Source: Cellvibrio sp. KY-GH-1
GTDB taxonomy: Bacteria; Pseudomonadota; Gammaproteobacteria; Pseudomonadales; Cellvibrionaceae
Direction of reading: 5' to 3'
NCBI RefSeq assembly: GCF_008806975.1
Contig: NZ_CP031728.1
Coordinates: 3,183,501-3,247,500 of the forward strand
DNA length: 64,000 nt
Below the pieces are notes generated by a model. That model saw only the letters and a list, made by a program, of their open reading frames with translations, was not told where the DNA came from and ran no database searches. Positions 8,697-16,288 of this stretch are shown here, one piece after another (position 1 is the stretch's first letter; each line of letters opens with the position of its first letter). The translations under genes and the position numbers were made by a program.

Positions 8697-10796
8697 ATGG
8701 CGTTTCAGATCCATTGTGCCAACCCTGACTCGCATCAAGCACCTGACACGATCAACCATGTATCAAAATTAGGTATTGACCCAAACTATGTGATTGCACG
8801 CAATAAGAAGGGTGACGTACTGAGTTATTTCAAAGACAACAAATGGGATCTACGCGTTTATGGTGCCAATAACACCTTCAATTTTGTGAGCTGGTGGGAT
8901 GCGAAGACTCAAGGACCGATGGACGCGCTGGCGCGCAGGCTCACAGAAGAGATAAAAACTGTTTGTTGGCTTAACATTTTTGAAACAGCCACAAACGCAG
9001 GGCGCTCGCGGGGAATGGTTCATGTACGGCAATCACTATCGATTCTGCGAGCGATTGCCAAATTAGCCCATGGGCTTAACCTATCACTCGCTGAGGCCGA
9101 TACGAGCTTACAGTTTCAAGTGGCATTGCGCAGCTCGATCTCGAATGTAGACGACGGGTTTAGCTTGCCAACTGCATTAATGGGGCTACTACGAGACATT
9201 GCATTCTGGCAACAACTAAATACTATTGAGTGCGACGTGCCTCGACTTGTCCCGGAGGCAAATTTAACCGATATATTGACACTCATTCAAAGTAAAGCCC
9301 GCACACGGGAAGATCAGAAAGAGCATCACCCTCTGATTCCCACACGGTTGTTAGGCAAGATAATAGGCGGTGCGCAAGAGCAATTGAAAGCTGCTGAGCC
9401 CTATTTGCCGCGCCTAGAAGCCTATATCAAAGCAATGAACGCAGACCCGAGTCTGTGTTCGAATGAAAGCCGTAGCTACGCGGAAAATCTGAAGCGAGTG
9501 ATGAGGCTATACCCAAATTGCACATTCCAGACATGGCCTGAGGTCAAGGAGCATAGCCTTAACACCGCCGAGACGCTTGAGCGCTTTGGCCTTACGGCCT
9601 ACGCAAAACAGGTGGGCCTAAACAACTTAAATTCGATTGATTCGCACATCACACACTTGCAAGTGCTCTGTATATTCCTGATCCACGCATTCTCAGGTAT
9701 GCGAATATCCGAGGTACAAGTTATGCCTTTTAGGCCGATAGTGAACTCTACTACAAAGGGGCTAGGAAATTTACCGGTGTTTGTGTCTTACCTCCAAAAG
9801 TTTACACAGAAAGGGCACTACAGTCGCCCGCTGGTGTGGGCAACCTCGAAGGAGGGGCTTTATGCCGCCAGCATCGCGCAGCAACTTTCCACCCTCACCT
9901 GGTTTAGAAGTCATCAAATTGGAGATGAATTACCAAACAATGCCCCCCTTTTTATAGGAAAAGGCTTCAATACAATTACGCCTAACGTTCATTATTCGCT
10001 ACCGATAGCGACCACCCTATTCGATACAAAATCTTGGCGTGCCGCTTGTCTATCGCTTGACTTGACGATCAAAGCGGAAGATTTGGAGGAATTGCGAGTG
10101 TTCGATGCATTTCGAGCATGGGATGAAAACCCCAATTTTGCAGTGGGAAAACTTTGGCCACTATCGTCACATCAATTCCGACGCTCAGTAGCCGTCTATG
10201 CAAGCCGCTCTGGAATGGTATCTTTACCAACACTAAAAACGCAATTTAAGCACCTATCTGAAGTGATGACGGCGCTTTACTCAGAGAACTCAAGCTATGC
10301 CCAAAACTTTCTCATTGATGAAAGTGGCAGGCCCATTGATGGCGGCAGTGTACTGATGTCGTTCCGTGATGCTGTTGCATTCAACACGAGCGTTCGCTTT
10401 CATGAACAAGTAATTCGATCTGAACAGCAACTGTGCGGACCTATTGGAGCAGATATTCAGCGCGCAAAGGACAGAAATAGCCTACCTAGAATCTTCCACA
10501 GCCAAAAAGAAACCCAAATGGCTGTCAAACAAGGTAAATTCAGTTTCAAAGAAACTCCGGTAGGTGGCTGTGTTCTGAAAGGCAGCTGCCCTCATTTTGC
10601 GATCGATTTGGTCTTACCTTGTACGAGTGGTTGTAAGCACGCAATCTTAAAACCAGAAAAACTTGAGACTTACATCGAAAGCCTTCGCTTTGACTTGGCT
10701 TCGATATCACCGAAGAGCCGCCCGTACCAACTTATTAACCAAGAGATTGATTTTATAAACTCTACATACCTGAAACCGGCGACAACTAAACAATGA
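8697..10796 (+). CDS. ginC: Tyrosine recombinase, third gin gene
   Basis: This is a 699-residue recombinase starting 1 base after the second gene stops. The catalytic residues are all present: Arg 336 in SGMRISEVQ, His 492 and Arg 495 in HQFRRSVAVY, His 519 in QFKHLSEV and Tyr 528 in TALYSE. A C-terminal Cys/His cluster (GGCVLKGSCPHF and PCTSGCKHA, about 622-650) resembles that of the second protein and suggests a metal-binding tail. The long N-terminal region is unlike simple phage integrases. With two active recombinases and one degenerate one, each protein may act at a different strand or end. It overlaps the small fourth gene by 4 bases. Confidence 0.82.
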   Translation: MAFQIHCANPDSHQAPDTINHVSKLGIDPNYVIARNKKGDVLSYFKDNKWDLRVYGANNTFNFVSWWDAKTQGPMDALARRLTEEIKTVCWLNIFETATNAGRSRGMVHVRQSLSILRAIAKLAHGLNLSLAEADTSLQFQVALRSSISNVDDGFSLPTALMGLLRDIAFWQQLNTIECDVPRLVPEANLTDILTLIQSKARTREDQKEHHPLIPTRLLGKIIGGAQEQLKAAEPYLPRLEAYIKAMNADPSLCSNESRSYAENLKRVMRLYPNCTFQTWPEVKEHSLNTAETLERFGLTAYAKQVGLNNLNSIDSHITHLQVLCIFLIHAFSGMRISEVQVMPFRPIVNSTTKGLGNLPVFVSYLQKFTQKGHYSRPLVWATSKEGLYAASIAQQLSTLTWFRSHQIGDELPNNAPLFIGKGFNTITPNVHYSLPIATTLFDTKSWRAACLSLDLTIKAEDLEELRVFDAFRAWDENPNFAVGKLWPLSSHQFRRSVAVYASRSGMVSLPTLKTQFKHLSEVMTALYSENSSYAQNFLIDESGRPIDGGSVLMSFRDAVAFNTSVRFHEQVIRSEQQLCGPIGADIQRAKDRNSLPRIFHSQKETQMAVKQGKFSFKETPVGGCVLKGSCPHFAIDLVLPCTSGCKHAILKPEKLETYIESLRFDLASISPKSRPYQLINQEIDFINSTYLKPATTKQ

Positions 10797-11218
10797 AGAC
10801 AACCAGTACCATCATGGAATATTTTGCCGCACTAGAAAGGCTCAAAAAAAATGCGCCGGTTCGTGTCCCCAAGGGTTCCCCAATTAATAAGGATCAAGTC
10901 GCACTTGAAGCAGGACGGAAACGTGGCACCATTCGCAATCGCCCAGGATTTGAACAACTTATTGCAGAAATTGAATCTGCATCAAGCGAGCAGCCCCCAC
11001 CCCGCAAGAAAACGCGAACTCAGAACAATCCCAATCAGTCTGCTGAGATAGAGCAACTCAAACGTGATCTGGATATCGCCCGCAGCCGCTACATGTCTCT
11101 GCTATATCTTAATGCAGAGATGGCAAAAGTTATCCGTAAACTCGGCGGAGAGGTTCCTCAGTATGGCATAGTGACTGATGTGCGAGTGGATCCCAAAAGC
11201 ACCGATGTACCTTACTAA
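10793..11218 (+). CDS. ginD: Small accessory protein, fourth gin gene
   Basis: This is a 141-residue basic protein at the end of the recombinase operon (ATGA overlap). The N-terminal half has a helix-turn-helix-like stretch (INKDQVALEAGRKRGTI). It is followed by a charged linker (PPPRKKTRTQNN) and a coiled-coil helix (IEQLKRDLDIARSRYMSLLY). It corresponds in place and size to GinD of GInts, and more loosely to TnpC of Tn554-type elements, which assist recombination. DNA binding and dimerisation are inferred. Its stop is only 12 bp before the complete srkA copy, so that gene is read with the operon. Confidence 0.75.
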   Translation: MKTTSTIMEYFAALERLKKNAPVRVPKGSPINKDQVALEAGRKRGTIRNRPGFEQLIAEIESASSEQPPPRKKTRTQNNPNQSAEIEQLKRDLDIARSRYMSLLYLNAEMAKVIRKLGGEVPQYGIVTDVRVDPKSTDVPY

Positions 11219-11230
11219 TGAGTTCAAAAT

Positions 11231-12223
11231 ATGTCAGACCATCCCTACAGCACCTTAACACCAGAACGAATTCTTGATGCCGTTGAGTGCTTGGGATATC
11301 AATGTGATGGTCGTTTAAATGCATTGAATTCTTACGAAAATCGTGTATTTCAAATCGGAATTGCCGACTCTGCGCCCCTCATCGCAAAATTCTATAGACC
11401 GTCCCGGTGGTCGTTTGAGCAAGTAAGTGAGGAGCATGACTTTTGTAAAGAGCTTGCAGTAGCAGAGTGGCCAATTGTTCCACCGTTAGTACATGAAAGC
11501 GGAGTAAGTGCTCATCGGGACGGAGAATTTACATTCGCATTATTTCCACGAGCTGGAGGGCATGCGCCAGAGCTAGATAACTTAGACACTTTAGAATTAC
11601 TTGGTCGCTCGCTTGGAAGATTACACGCAATTGGATCGATAAAGCCCTTCAGTCATCGGTCACTGCTTGATATCAAGAGTTATGGTATCGATAGTCGGGA
11701 ATTTCTCCTGAGTAATAATTTTATTCCACCGAGCCTCCTTCCGGCCTACGAATCACTGACTAAAGATATTATTAAAATAATAGAACAGCGATTCAGTGAG
11801 TGTGCTTATTCACCAATTCGTATTCATGCTGATTGCCACCCGGGCAACATTTTGTGGCGAGAAGACCGCGGTGTATTTGTTGACTTCGATGATTGCCGCA
11901 TGGGACCTGCTGTACAAGACTTGTGGATGTTGTTGAGTGGTGATCGCCAAGATCGAACTACGCAGCTCGATGCACTGTTAGAAGGCTATGAGATGTTCCA
12001 TGACTTCAACGATTCAGAACTATGTTTGATAGAGCCCCTCAGAACTCTTCGTATGCTGAATTACGCCGCCTGGATTGCGAGACGTTGGACTGATCCGGCA
12101 TTCCCATCAACGTTTACATGGTTTAATACCGAGCGCTACTGGGCAGAACATGTCCTTCAATTGCGAGAACAGTTTGCGAACCTTCAAGAGCCAGCACTCT
12201 TAAGGTCTTCAGGAAATTATTAG
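11231..12223 (+). CDS. srkA: Stress-response kinase A homologue carried by the island
   Basis: This is a complete 330-residue SrkA/YihE-family protein kinase, a cytoplasmic Ser/Thr kinase of the aminoglycoside-phosphotransferase fold linked to survival of envelope and oxidative stress. The N-terminus carries LNSYENRVFQ and the lysine loop LIAKFYRP. The catalytic loop is IHADCHPGN, with His 199, Asp 201 and Asn 206, and the metal-binding motif is VDFDDCRMGP, with Asp 218 and Asp 220. The nucleotide sequence is clearly diverged from the host fragment at 5061, so it is not a recent duplication. It starts 12 bp after the fourth gin gene with GAG upstream and appears to be the fifth gene of that operon. 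It probably restores the function lost by the insertion. Confidence 0.88.
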   Translation: MSDHPYSTLTPERILDAVECLGYQCDGRLNALNSYENRVFQIGIADSAPLIAKFYRPSRWSFEQVSEEHDFCKELAVAEWPIVPPLVHESGVSAHRDGEFTFALFPRAGGHAPELDNLDTLELLGRSLGRLHAIGSIKPFSHRSLLDIKSYGIDSREFLLSNNFIPPSLLPAYESLTKDIIKIIEQRFSECAYSPIRIHADCHPGNILWREDRGVFVDFDDCRMGPAVQDLWMLLSGDRQDRTTQLDALLEGYEMFHDFNDSELCLIEPLRTLRMLNYAAWIARRWTDPAFPSTFTWFNTERYWAEHVLQLREQFANLQEPALLRSSGNY

Positions 12224-12652
12224 AGAATTTTTTCATTCCGAACTAGATTGATCCCCCCAGAGTGAGGGCGCCTAAATAGTATTCAGCCTGAAAATAACTT
12301 CGTCGTAATACAGAGCTGTTCAGCAAGGCTTTGAGCAATCCTTTATGCATTTTCTTCTTCAGAGATATATTTGCTGTTCAGCTACACTTGAATGCCGCAC
12401 CTGTTATCCAGTTTATCAACGCAACCTCATGCCAACTTACCGCTCCAATTAGGTAAATTGATGCAATAAAGTGGGTAAATGGTTTACGATTGTGTGAAAA
12501 AATTGGTGCGAATTCGCATCTCGATGATTCTAAAGAAAATGACTACTGTATCTTAATGATGATGTTTTAATATGAGGAAAAATTCCACAAGCCAGCAAGA
12601 AAAAAAGGATGATTATTGCTCGGTTCGAAAGAATAACTGCATAAAGGGATCA
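12224..12652. other. Intergenic region inside the island
   Basis: AT-rich sequence without a convincing gene. A 50-codon rightward frame from 12572 (MRKNSTSQQEKKDD) runs past the end of this stretch and overlaps the leftward small gene; it has no clear ribosome site. No terminator with a good stem and T-run follows srkA. Confidence 0.4.
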
Positions 12653-12841
12653 TCATTTCTTACCGATGATGTCAGTCGACTTGCCATCAGGCTGAACATC
12701 GAAGCTATCAAAATTGTCTGGTGAATACGTAATGGACAAGTCCAGAGGATCAGCTGAGAAAAAAGCGTCACCTGCTCTGCGGGTTTTTGGAGAGGATATA
12801 CGTATTAACAGAGCATAAAATTCGTCATTAATATCAGACAT
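12653..12841 (-). CDS. Small hypothetical acidic protein
   Basis: A 62-residue frame from the ATG at 12841 (an in-frame GTG lies 9 bases upstream) encodes MSDINDEFYALLIRIS and ends STDIIGKK. It is Asp/Ser-rich, with no membrane segment or motif I recognise. The upstream AAAAGTGGAAA is a weak ribosome site. It lies 283 bp beyond the end of the helicase gene, in the same direction, within the island cargo. It could be a small cargo protein or a chance frame. Confidence 0.35.
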   Translation of the reverse strand: MSDINDEFYALLIRISSPKTRRAGDAFFSADPLDLSITYSPDNFDSFDVQPDGKSTDIIGKK

Positions 12842-13133
12842 AGTTTCCACTTTTAAAGATAGAGTTATTGATTTTCATTCAATGCGGACCCATTTTGGCA
12901 TTGAATATTGACCAACTTAAAATATTGAAAAAACCAGTTAGGATGATTACTAACACCTATTATCCTGGGTCATTCTTAAACGCAAAAAACGACCAATTTC
13001 ATACATAAATCAACACGCAGTTATTTGATTTTTCAGCTAAGCCTCTTTCATGCACTACAAATTAGTTTCGCAGGCTAGATCGAAAGAAAAATAAAAAATT
13101 GTCGGAACGATATATTTGAGCATTGCGCCAGCA

Positions 13134-14540
13134 TCAACAAGCAGTAAGCGGTAGCGACAGGAGTTCTTGTTTAAACCTGCCAAAGATATTAACTGTAGAT
13201 TCATATGATCTAGCGAGTGAAGTTAGCCCTGCTTGATGACTAAGATCTAATTCCAGATCTGAATCGTCAGTAGAGCTGCAATCGACCGCCAGGATTACAC
13301 TCGTGGCGAGATTATCGTCGCCCTTCAGAATTAAAGCATCACATTCACGATCTTGCGCCTTCGACATAGAGTCAAATTTAATAGCAACACCATCTGGTAT
13401 TTCTTGTGCAACACGAGTGGCATATTCGAGAAGATTGGGTTCAGCAGGCATATAGAGAAAACCTTCTTCATTTGCTTCAGTACTGCTTCGCAATATCCTA
13501 CCCAAAACTTGTCGAAAATGTAGCTCCGTTTTAACTCGGGTTAAATGACAACACACTCGCAACCTAGGTATATTGGTTCCCTCGCTGATCATCCCAACGG
13601 AAATAATCCATTTTTCAGAATTAAATTTGAACCTATTGATTATGTTTAGTGGATCTTCTTCTCTATAGGTTGCTATATACGCTTGATCTCCGGTCCGACG
13701 ATACAATATCTCGGAAATTTTATTGGCATGCTCTACCGAGGCAGCAACAATAAGACCACCTGCGCTTGAATGCTGTTTTCTAATTGCGGATAATTTTTTT
13801 GACGACTTATCGATGAAGTAGGAAATGAGAGCTTCGTTTTCTATCAATTGTTGATAGGAGCATTTGGATTTTTTTAGTAACTCGCCAAAGCATGAAAACT
13901 TAAATACTTCATTATTGTGCTTAATCCAAACTTTATCATTGTCAATCAGCGTAATTTTTGGGCTTCTACACACGTTGTCCGCAACTGCCTGCGTCAAACC
14001 ATATACATAATCGCAATGAATTTTTTGTTGTTGGCAATAACTCGAAAGTGCAATAGGAATTTGATCAGAACGCCAAGGGGTACCCGTAAGTGCTAAAGAA
14101 TAAGTAGCACGACCTTGAATATGCTGAATAATTTTTTGTCCCCATGCATTCGCATTACCTAATCCATCGCCAGCACAGTGATGAATTTCATCAAATATCA
14201 CAAATATCCTGTTCGTATCAAATAGCTTCCAGAACTCATCATCTAAATAAAGCATTGCTTGGTAGGTGAGTGAACGCCCTTTAGAGCCTAACAGTCCGTC
14301 CATTCGGGCATTGGTGTGATCTGCAAGTGCCTGCTCAAAGTCACTTGATACTGTGACCGAAGGTGAAAAGCACAGAATGAGATCTATCTGATTATGTTCG
14401 AGCAGTTTGGTAGCCAAGACTGACGCCATAACTGTTTTGCCAGCACCTGGCGTAGCCAAGCAGAGAAAGTGATTACCCATTACTGAGAACTTATGCAGAG
14501 CCTTTGAAATACATTCGGATTGCCAGCGTCTTAATTGCAT
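13134..14540 (-). CDS. SF2 (DEAD/DEAH-like) helicase, island cargo
   Basis: This is a 468-residue ATP-dependent helicase. Motifs in order are the Q-like start MQLRRWQ, Walker A ATPGAGKT (about 29-36), Walker B FDEIHH (about 115), motif III ALTGTPW, and motif VI FRQVLGRILR (about 340). The arrangement is that of the type III restriction/UvrB-like SF2 group, but no nuclease or methylase domain is attached. The C-terminal 90 residues have no motif I know. It starts 4 bp after the stop of the winged-helix/coiled-coil gene and lacks its own ribosome site, so translation is coupled and the two products probably work together. Candidate roles are phage defence, island maintenance or replication; none is shown by the sequence. 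Confidence 0.8.
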   Translation of the reverse strand: MQLRRWQSECISKALHKFSVMGNHFLCLATPGAGKTVMASVLATKLLEHNQIDLILCFSPSVTVSSDFEQALADHTNARMDGLLGSKGRSLTYQAMLYLDDEFWKLFDTNRIFVIFDEIHHCAGDGLGNANAWGQKIIQHIQGRATYSLALTGTPWRSDQIPIALSSYCQQQKIHCDYVYGLTQAVADNVCRSPKITLIDNDKVWIKHNNEVFKFSCFGELLKKSKCSYQQLIENEALISYFIDKSSKKLSAIRKQHSSAGGLIVAASVEHANKISEILYRRTGDQAYIATYREEDPLNIINRFKFNSEKWIISVGMISEGTNIPRLRVCCHLTRVKTELHFRQVLGRILRSSTEANEEGFLYMPAEPNLLEYATRVAQEIPDGVAIKFDSMSKAQDRECDALILKGDDNLATSVILAVDCSSTDDSDLELDLSHQAGLTSLARSYESTVNIFGRFKQELLSLPLTAC

Positions 14541-14544
14541 ATTT

Positions 14545-15063
14545 TTATCTTGAATTTAATGAGATGAGATTTTCGAGCGCTTTAACTTTCCCCAATAATT
14601 TGGAACACCTATCTCGCGAATCGTTATAAAGCGATTGAATTTGCCCGCGCATCTCTGGTAATTCTTTGAAAATCGCGTCGTACTCTTCAGCTTCACCCAT
14701 TGTGGTAAGTAATTCCAACTTTTGGTGATTTAGCCTTTCGATAAGATTCGCACTTATATTTGATGCCTCTTGCACTATCGGTTGACCTGAAATGAGAGAT
14801 ACATCTGCAGTTAACCTTGCGTTAAAGCTCTCAGTAAAACGGTATTTTTGCCAACCGCCATCAGGACCGATTTTTTCCAGTTCACCAGCTTGAATAAGCC
14901 GCTTCATGTTTCTGTAGACAAATTGCCGTGCGGGTTTTACGTCCGAGTGAGAGCAAAATGGGCTTGCCATGTAAACAGATACGGCTTGAGCAACCGTAAA
15001 ACGGCTTCCTATCAGTTCTTGGAAAGCACTAAATACTTCATGCTTTAGGTGTTTTGGCTTCAT
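14545..15063 (-). CDS. Winged-helix/coiled-coil partner of the helicase
   Basis: This is a 172-residue protein. The N-terminal 75 residues look like a winged helix (KHEVFSAFQELIGSRFTVAQ, then a basic recognition region ending WQKYRFTESF). The C-terminal 70 residues form an amphipathic coiled coil (LIERLNHQKLELLTTMGEAE onward). It is the first gene of a two-gene leftward operon with the helicase. The likely role is DNA recognition and recruitment or loading of the helicase, inferred from architecture and coupling. Its start lies about 20 bp from an inverted pair of TGTAGCGA-like boxes, so it is probably controlled by the divergent Xre protein. I do not recognise a named family. Confidence 0.7.
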   Translation of the reverse strand: MKPKHLKHEVFSAFQELIGSRFTVAQAVSVYMASPFCSHSDVKPARQFVYRNMKRLIQAGELEKIGPDGGWQKYRFTESFNARLTADVSLISGQPIVQEASNISANLIERLNHQKLELLTTMGEAEEYDAIFKELPEMRGQIQSLYNDSRDRCSKLLGKVKALENLISLNSR

Positions 15064-15079
15064 TTGATGCTTATTTGAA

Positions 15080-15127
15080 TTGTAGTGAATTTCGCTACAT
15101 TCTAGCTTGTATCTAATATCGCTACAA
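15080..15127. promoter_or_regulatory. Divergent promoter with repeated Xre operator boxes
   Basis: The inverted pair TGTAGTGA (15081-15088) and TCGCTACA (15092-15099) lies next to the leftward operon. A third box, TCGCTACAA (15119-15127), abuts and overlaps the ATG of the Xre gene. A fourth copy, TTGTAGCGA, occurs just after that gene at 15390-15398. This is the classic layout of a self-regulating HTH protein controlling a divergent operon. Confidence 0.65.
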
Positions 15128-15387
15128 TGAAAACATCTTCGTACTCACCTCATTATGCAAAGCTTCGCTTTTGGCTGAAGCAAAAGCGAGCAGCAACTTC
15201 GTTAACTTTGCGTGACCTAGCCCCTATGATTGGAGCCCATTGGACCAGTGTTGGGAAAATGGAGCAAGATAGAAAGAAGATAGAGCTTGTAGAATTCGTG
15301 AGGTACTGCCACGCGATAGGAGCAGATCCTCACGAAGGGATTGAAGTGATCATTAAGTCGATTAAAGAAGCCGAGCGAAAAGATTGA
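15127..15387 (+). CDS. Xre-family HTH regulator, apparently leaderless
   Basis: This is an 86-residue single-domain helix-turn-helix protein with the Xre/Cro pattern (LRFWLKQKRAATSLTLRDLA, then GAHWTSVGKMEQDRKK for the recognition helix). Its ATG has no ribosome site; the sequence upstream is a TCGCTACA box, with a TAATAT-like -10 about 6 bp further. Transcription may therefore start at or next to the ATG. Such leaderless regulators are known from restriction-modification C proteins and phage-like switches. It probably represses its own promoter and the divergent helicase operon by binding the TTGTAGCGA boxes. Confidence 0.75.
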   Translation: MKTSSYSPHYAKLRFWLKQKRAATSLTLRDLAPMIGAHWTSVGKMEQDRKKIELVEFVRYCHAIGADPHEGIEVIIKSIKEAERKD

Positions 15388-16288
15388 TCTTGTAGCGAGC
15401 ATGCTTACCAATTGCCGTAGTACTCACCCCAAAAATATTCGAAAAGAGTTCAACTTATGAATTTAAAATCTTATTTTCAGAGGTGCTCTTAAATTAAACC
15501 GGACATTAAACTCAATATCCGGCTTAAGACTTAACTGTTACACCTTATTTACCGCCACAATTACCGCAGCACACAGTTTCTTTTTTTCAGGCGTCCTAGC
15601 TGGATCGATTGTTAACACACCACCTCTTGATGAGGAAAATAAACCCTACACAACCTGCCAGCTCACAGCTAAAGCACCGACGATAAAAACCACGTCACCA
15701 AATGTACGAACCCAGCGCAAGAGGGAATAATCTAAATCCGGTGAAGTATACTGAGCATTTGCTGACAGAAATTCCCAAACACACTGAGGATGATCGGCTA
15801 GAAGATCTTATACCGTGGACGGTGAAATTAAATGCGGATTAGAAAAATAGAATCCAAACGTCAAAAAAAGAGGCATCACATCCAGCTAGCCCCTTTACTT
15901 CCTGCGCGGGTAAGTGATCTCCCAATCAGCTCGGCATCATGCCTGATCCCTAATGTCGTCCATTTTGCAGCTTCATCCTTAAACCAATCCCTTTAACCGT
16001 TGCATCCTGTTTCGGTTAGCGTCCTTTCGCTACTTATTTTAAATATTTTGCTTGCTGAAAAGGGTGGGTAGAGACTGAAAAGCTTGTAGGATATTGGCCA
16101 TAGTTTCGTGTTACATGTACGCTTAGGGCAAGGCTAGGTGGGGTTGATAGGACGCTTACGATGTTGAGCAGCAATTTCGTACTTGCTAAACCAATCAGAT
16201 CACTGAAACCACACTATTGCTTGAAATGCGATTAAAAAGGAGTCAATTCTCATTTCATTATCACTAAAGAGACCTACTCAGCAGCGAT
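15388..16288. other. Gene-poor region with IS66 debris
   Basis: About 900 bp without an intact gene. It holds one operator-like box (15390-15398) and the tail of an IS66-family transposase (15690-15842). GTAAGTGATC (from 15907) and CTTTAC (15893-15898) resemble the GTAA ends of IS66-type elements but are too short to prove. The right end of the island probably lies in or before this stretch. Confidence 0.45.
15690..15842 (+). pseudogene. IS66-family transposase C-terminal remnant
   Basis: An open stretch of 50 codons ends with LNPVKYTEHLLTEIPKHTED and a DLIPW motif, then stops. This matches the C-terminal end usual in IS66 TnpC transposases (asparagine-proline, a helix ending in a DxLLPW-like motif). 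No upstream transposase sequence or start is in frame, so this is a decayed fragment. It shows past insertion activity at the island boundary. Confidence 0.6.

Larger units (their letters stand above)
5172..15400. mobile_element. GInt-like genomic island inserted in srkA (right end uncertain)
   Basis: The left end is set by the broken srkA reading frame. It is followed at once by a four-gene tyrosine-recombinase operon whose order and sizes (large, large, large, small) match the ginABCD operon that defines GInt islands. A complete, foreign-looking srkA copy comes next, then a helicase/regulator cargo block. The right end is a guess: I found no srkA 3' fragment and no matching attachment core. 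The element may end soon after 12223, after the Xre gene (about 15.4 kb), or have lost its right end to later events, for which the IS66 remnant at 15.7 kb is a sign. Confidence 0.6.

Noticed and set aside
5061..12223. Simple tandem duplication of srkA
   Set aside because: The first copy is cut at codon 37, the second is strongly diverged, and four recombinase-operon genes lie between them.
13134..15063. Type I or III restriction-modification system
   Set aside because: The helicase lacks a nuclease domain and no methylase or specificity gene is nearby.
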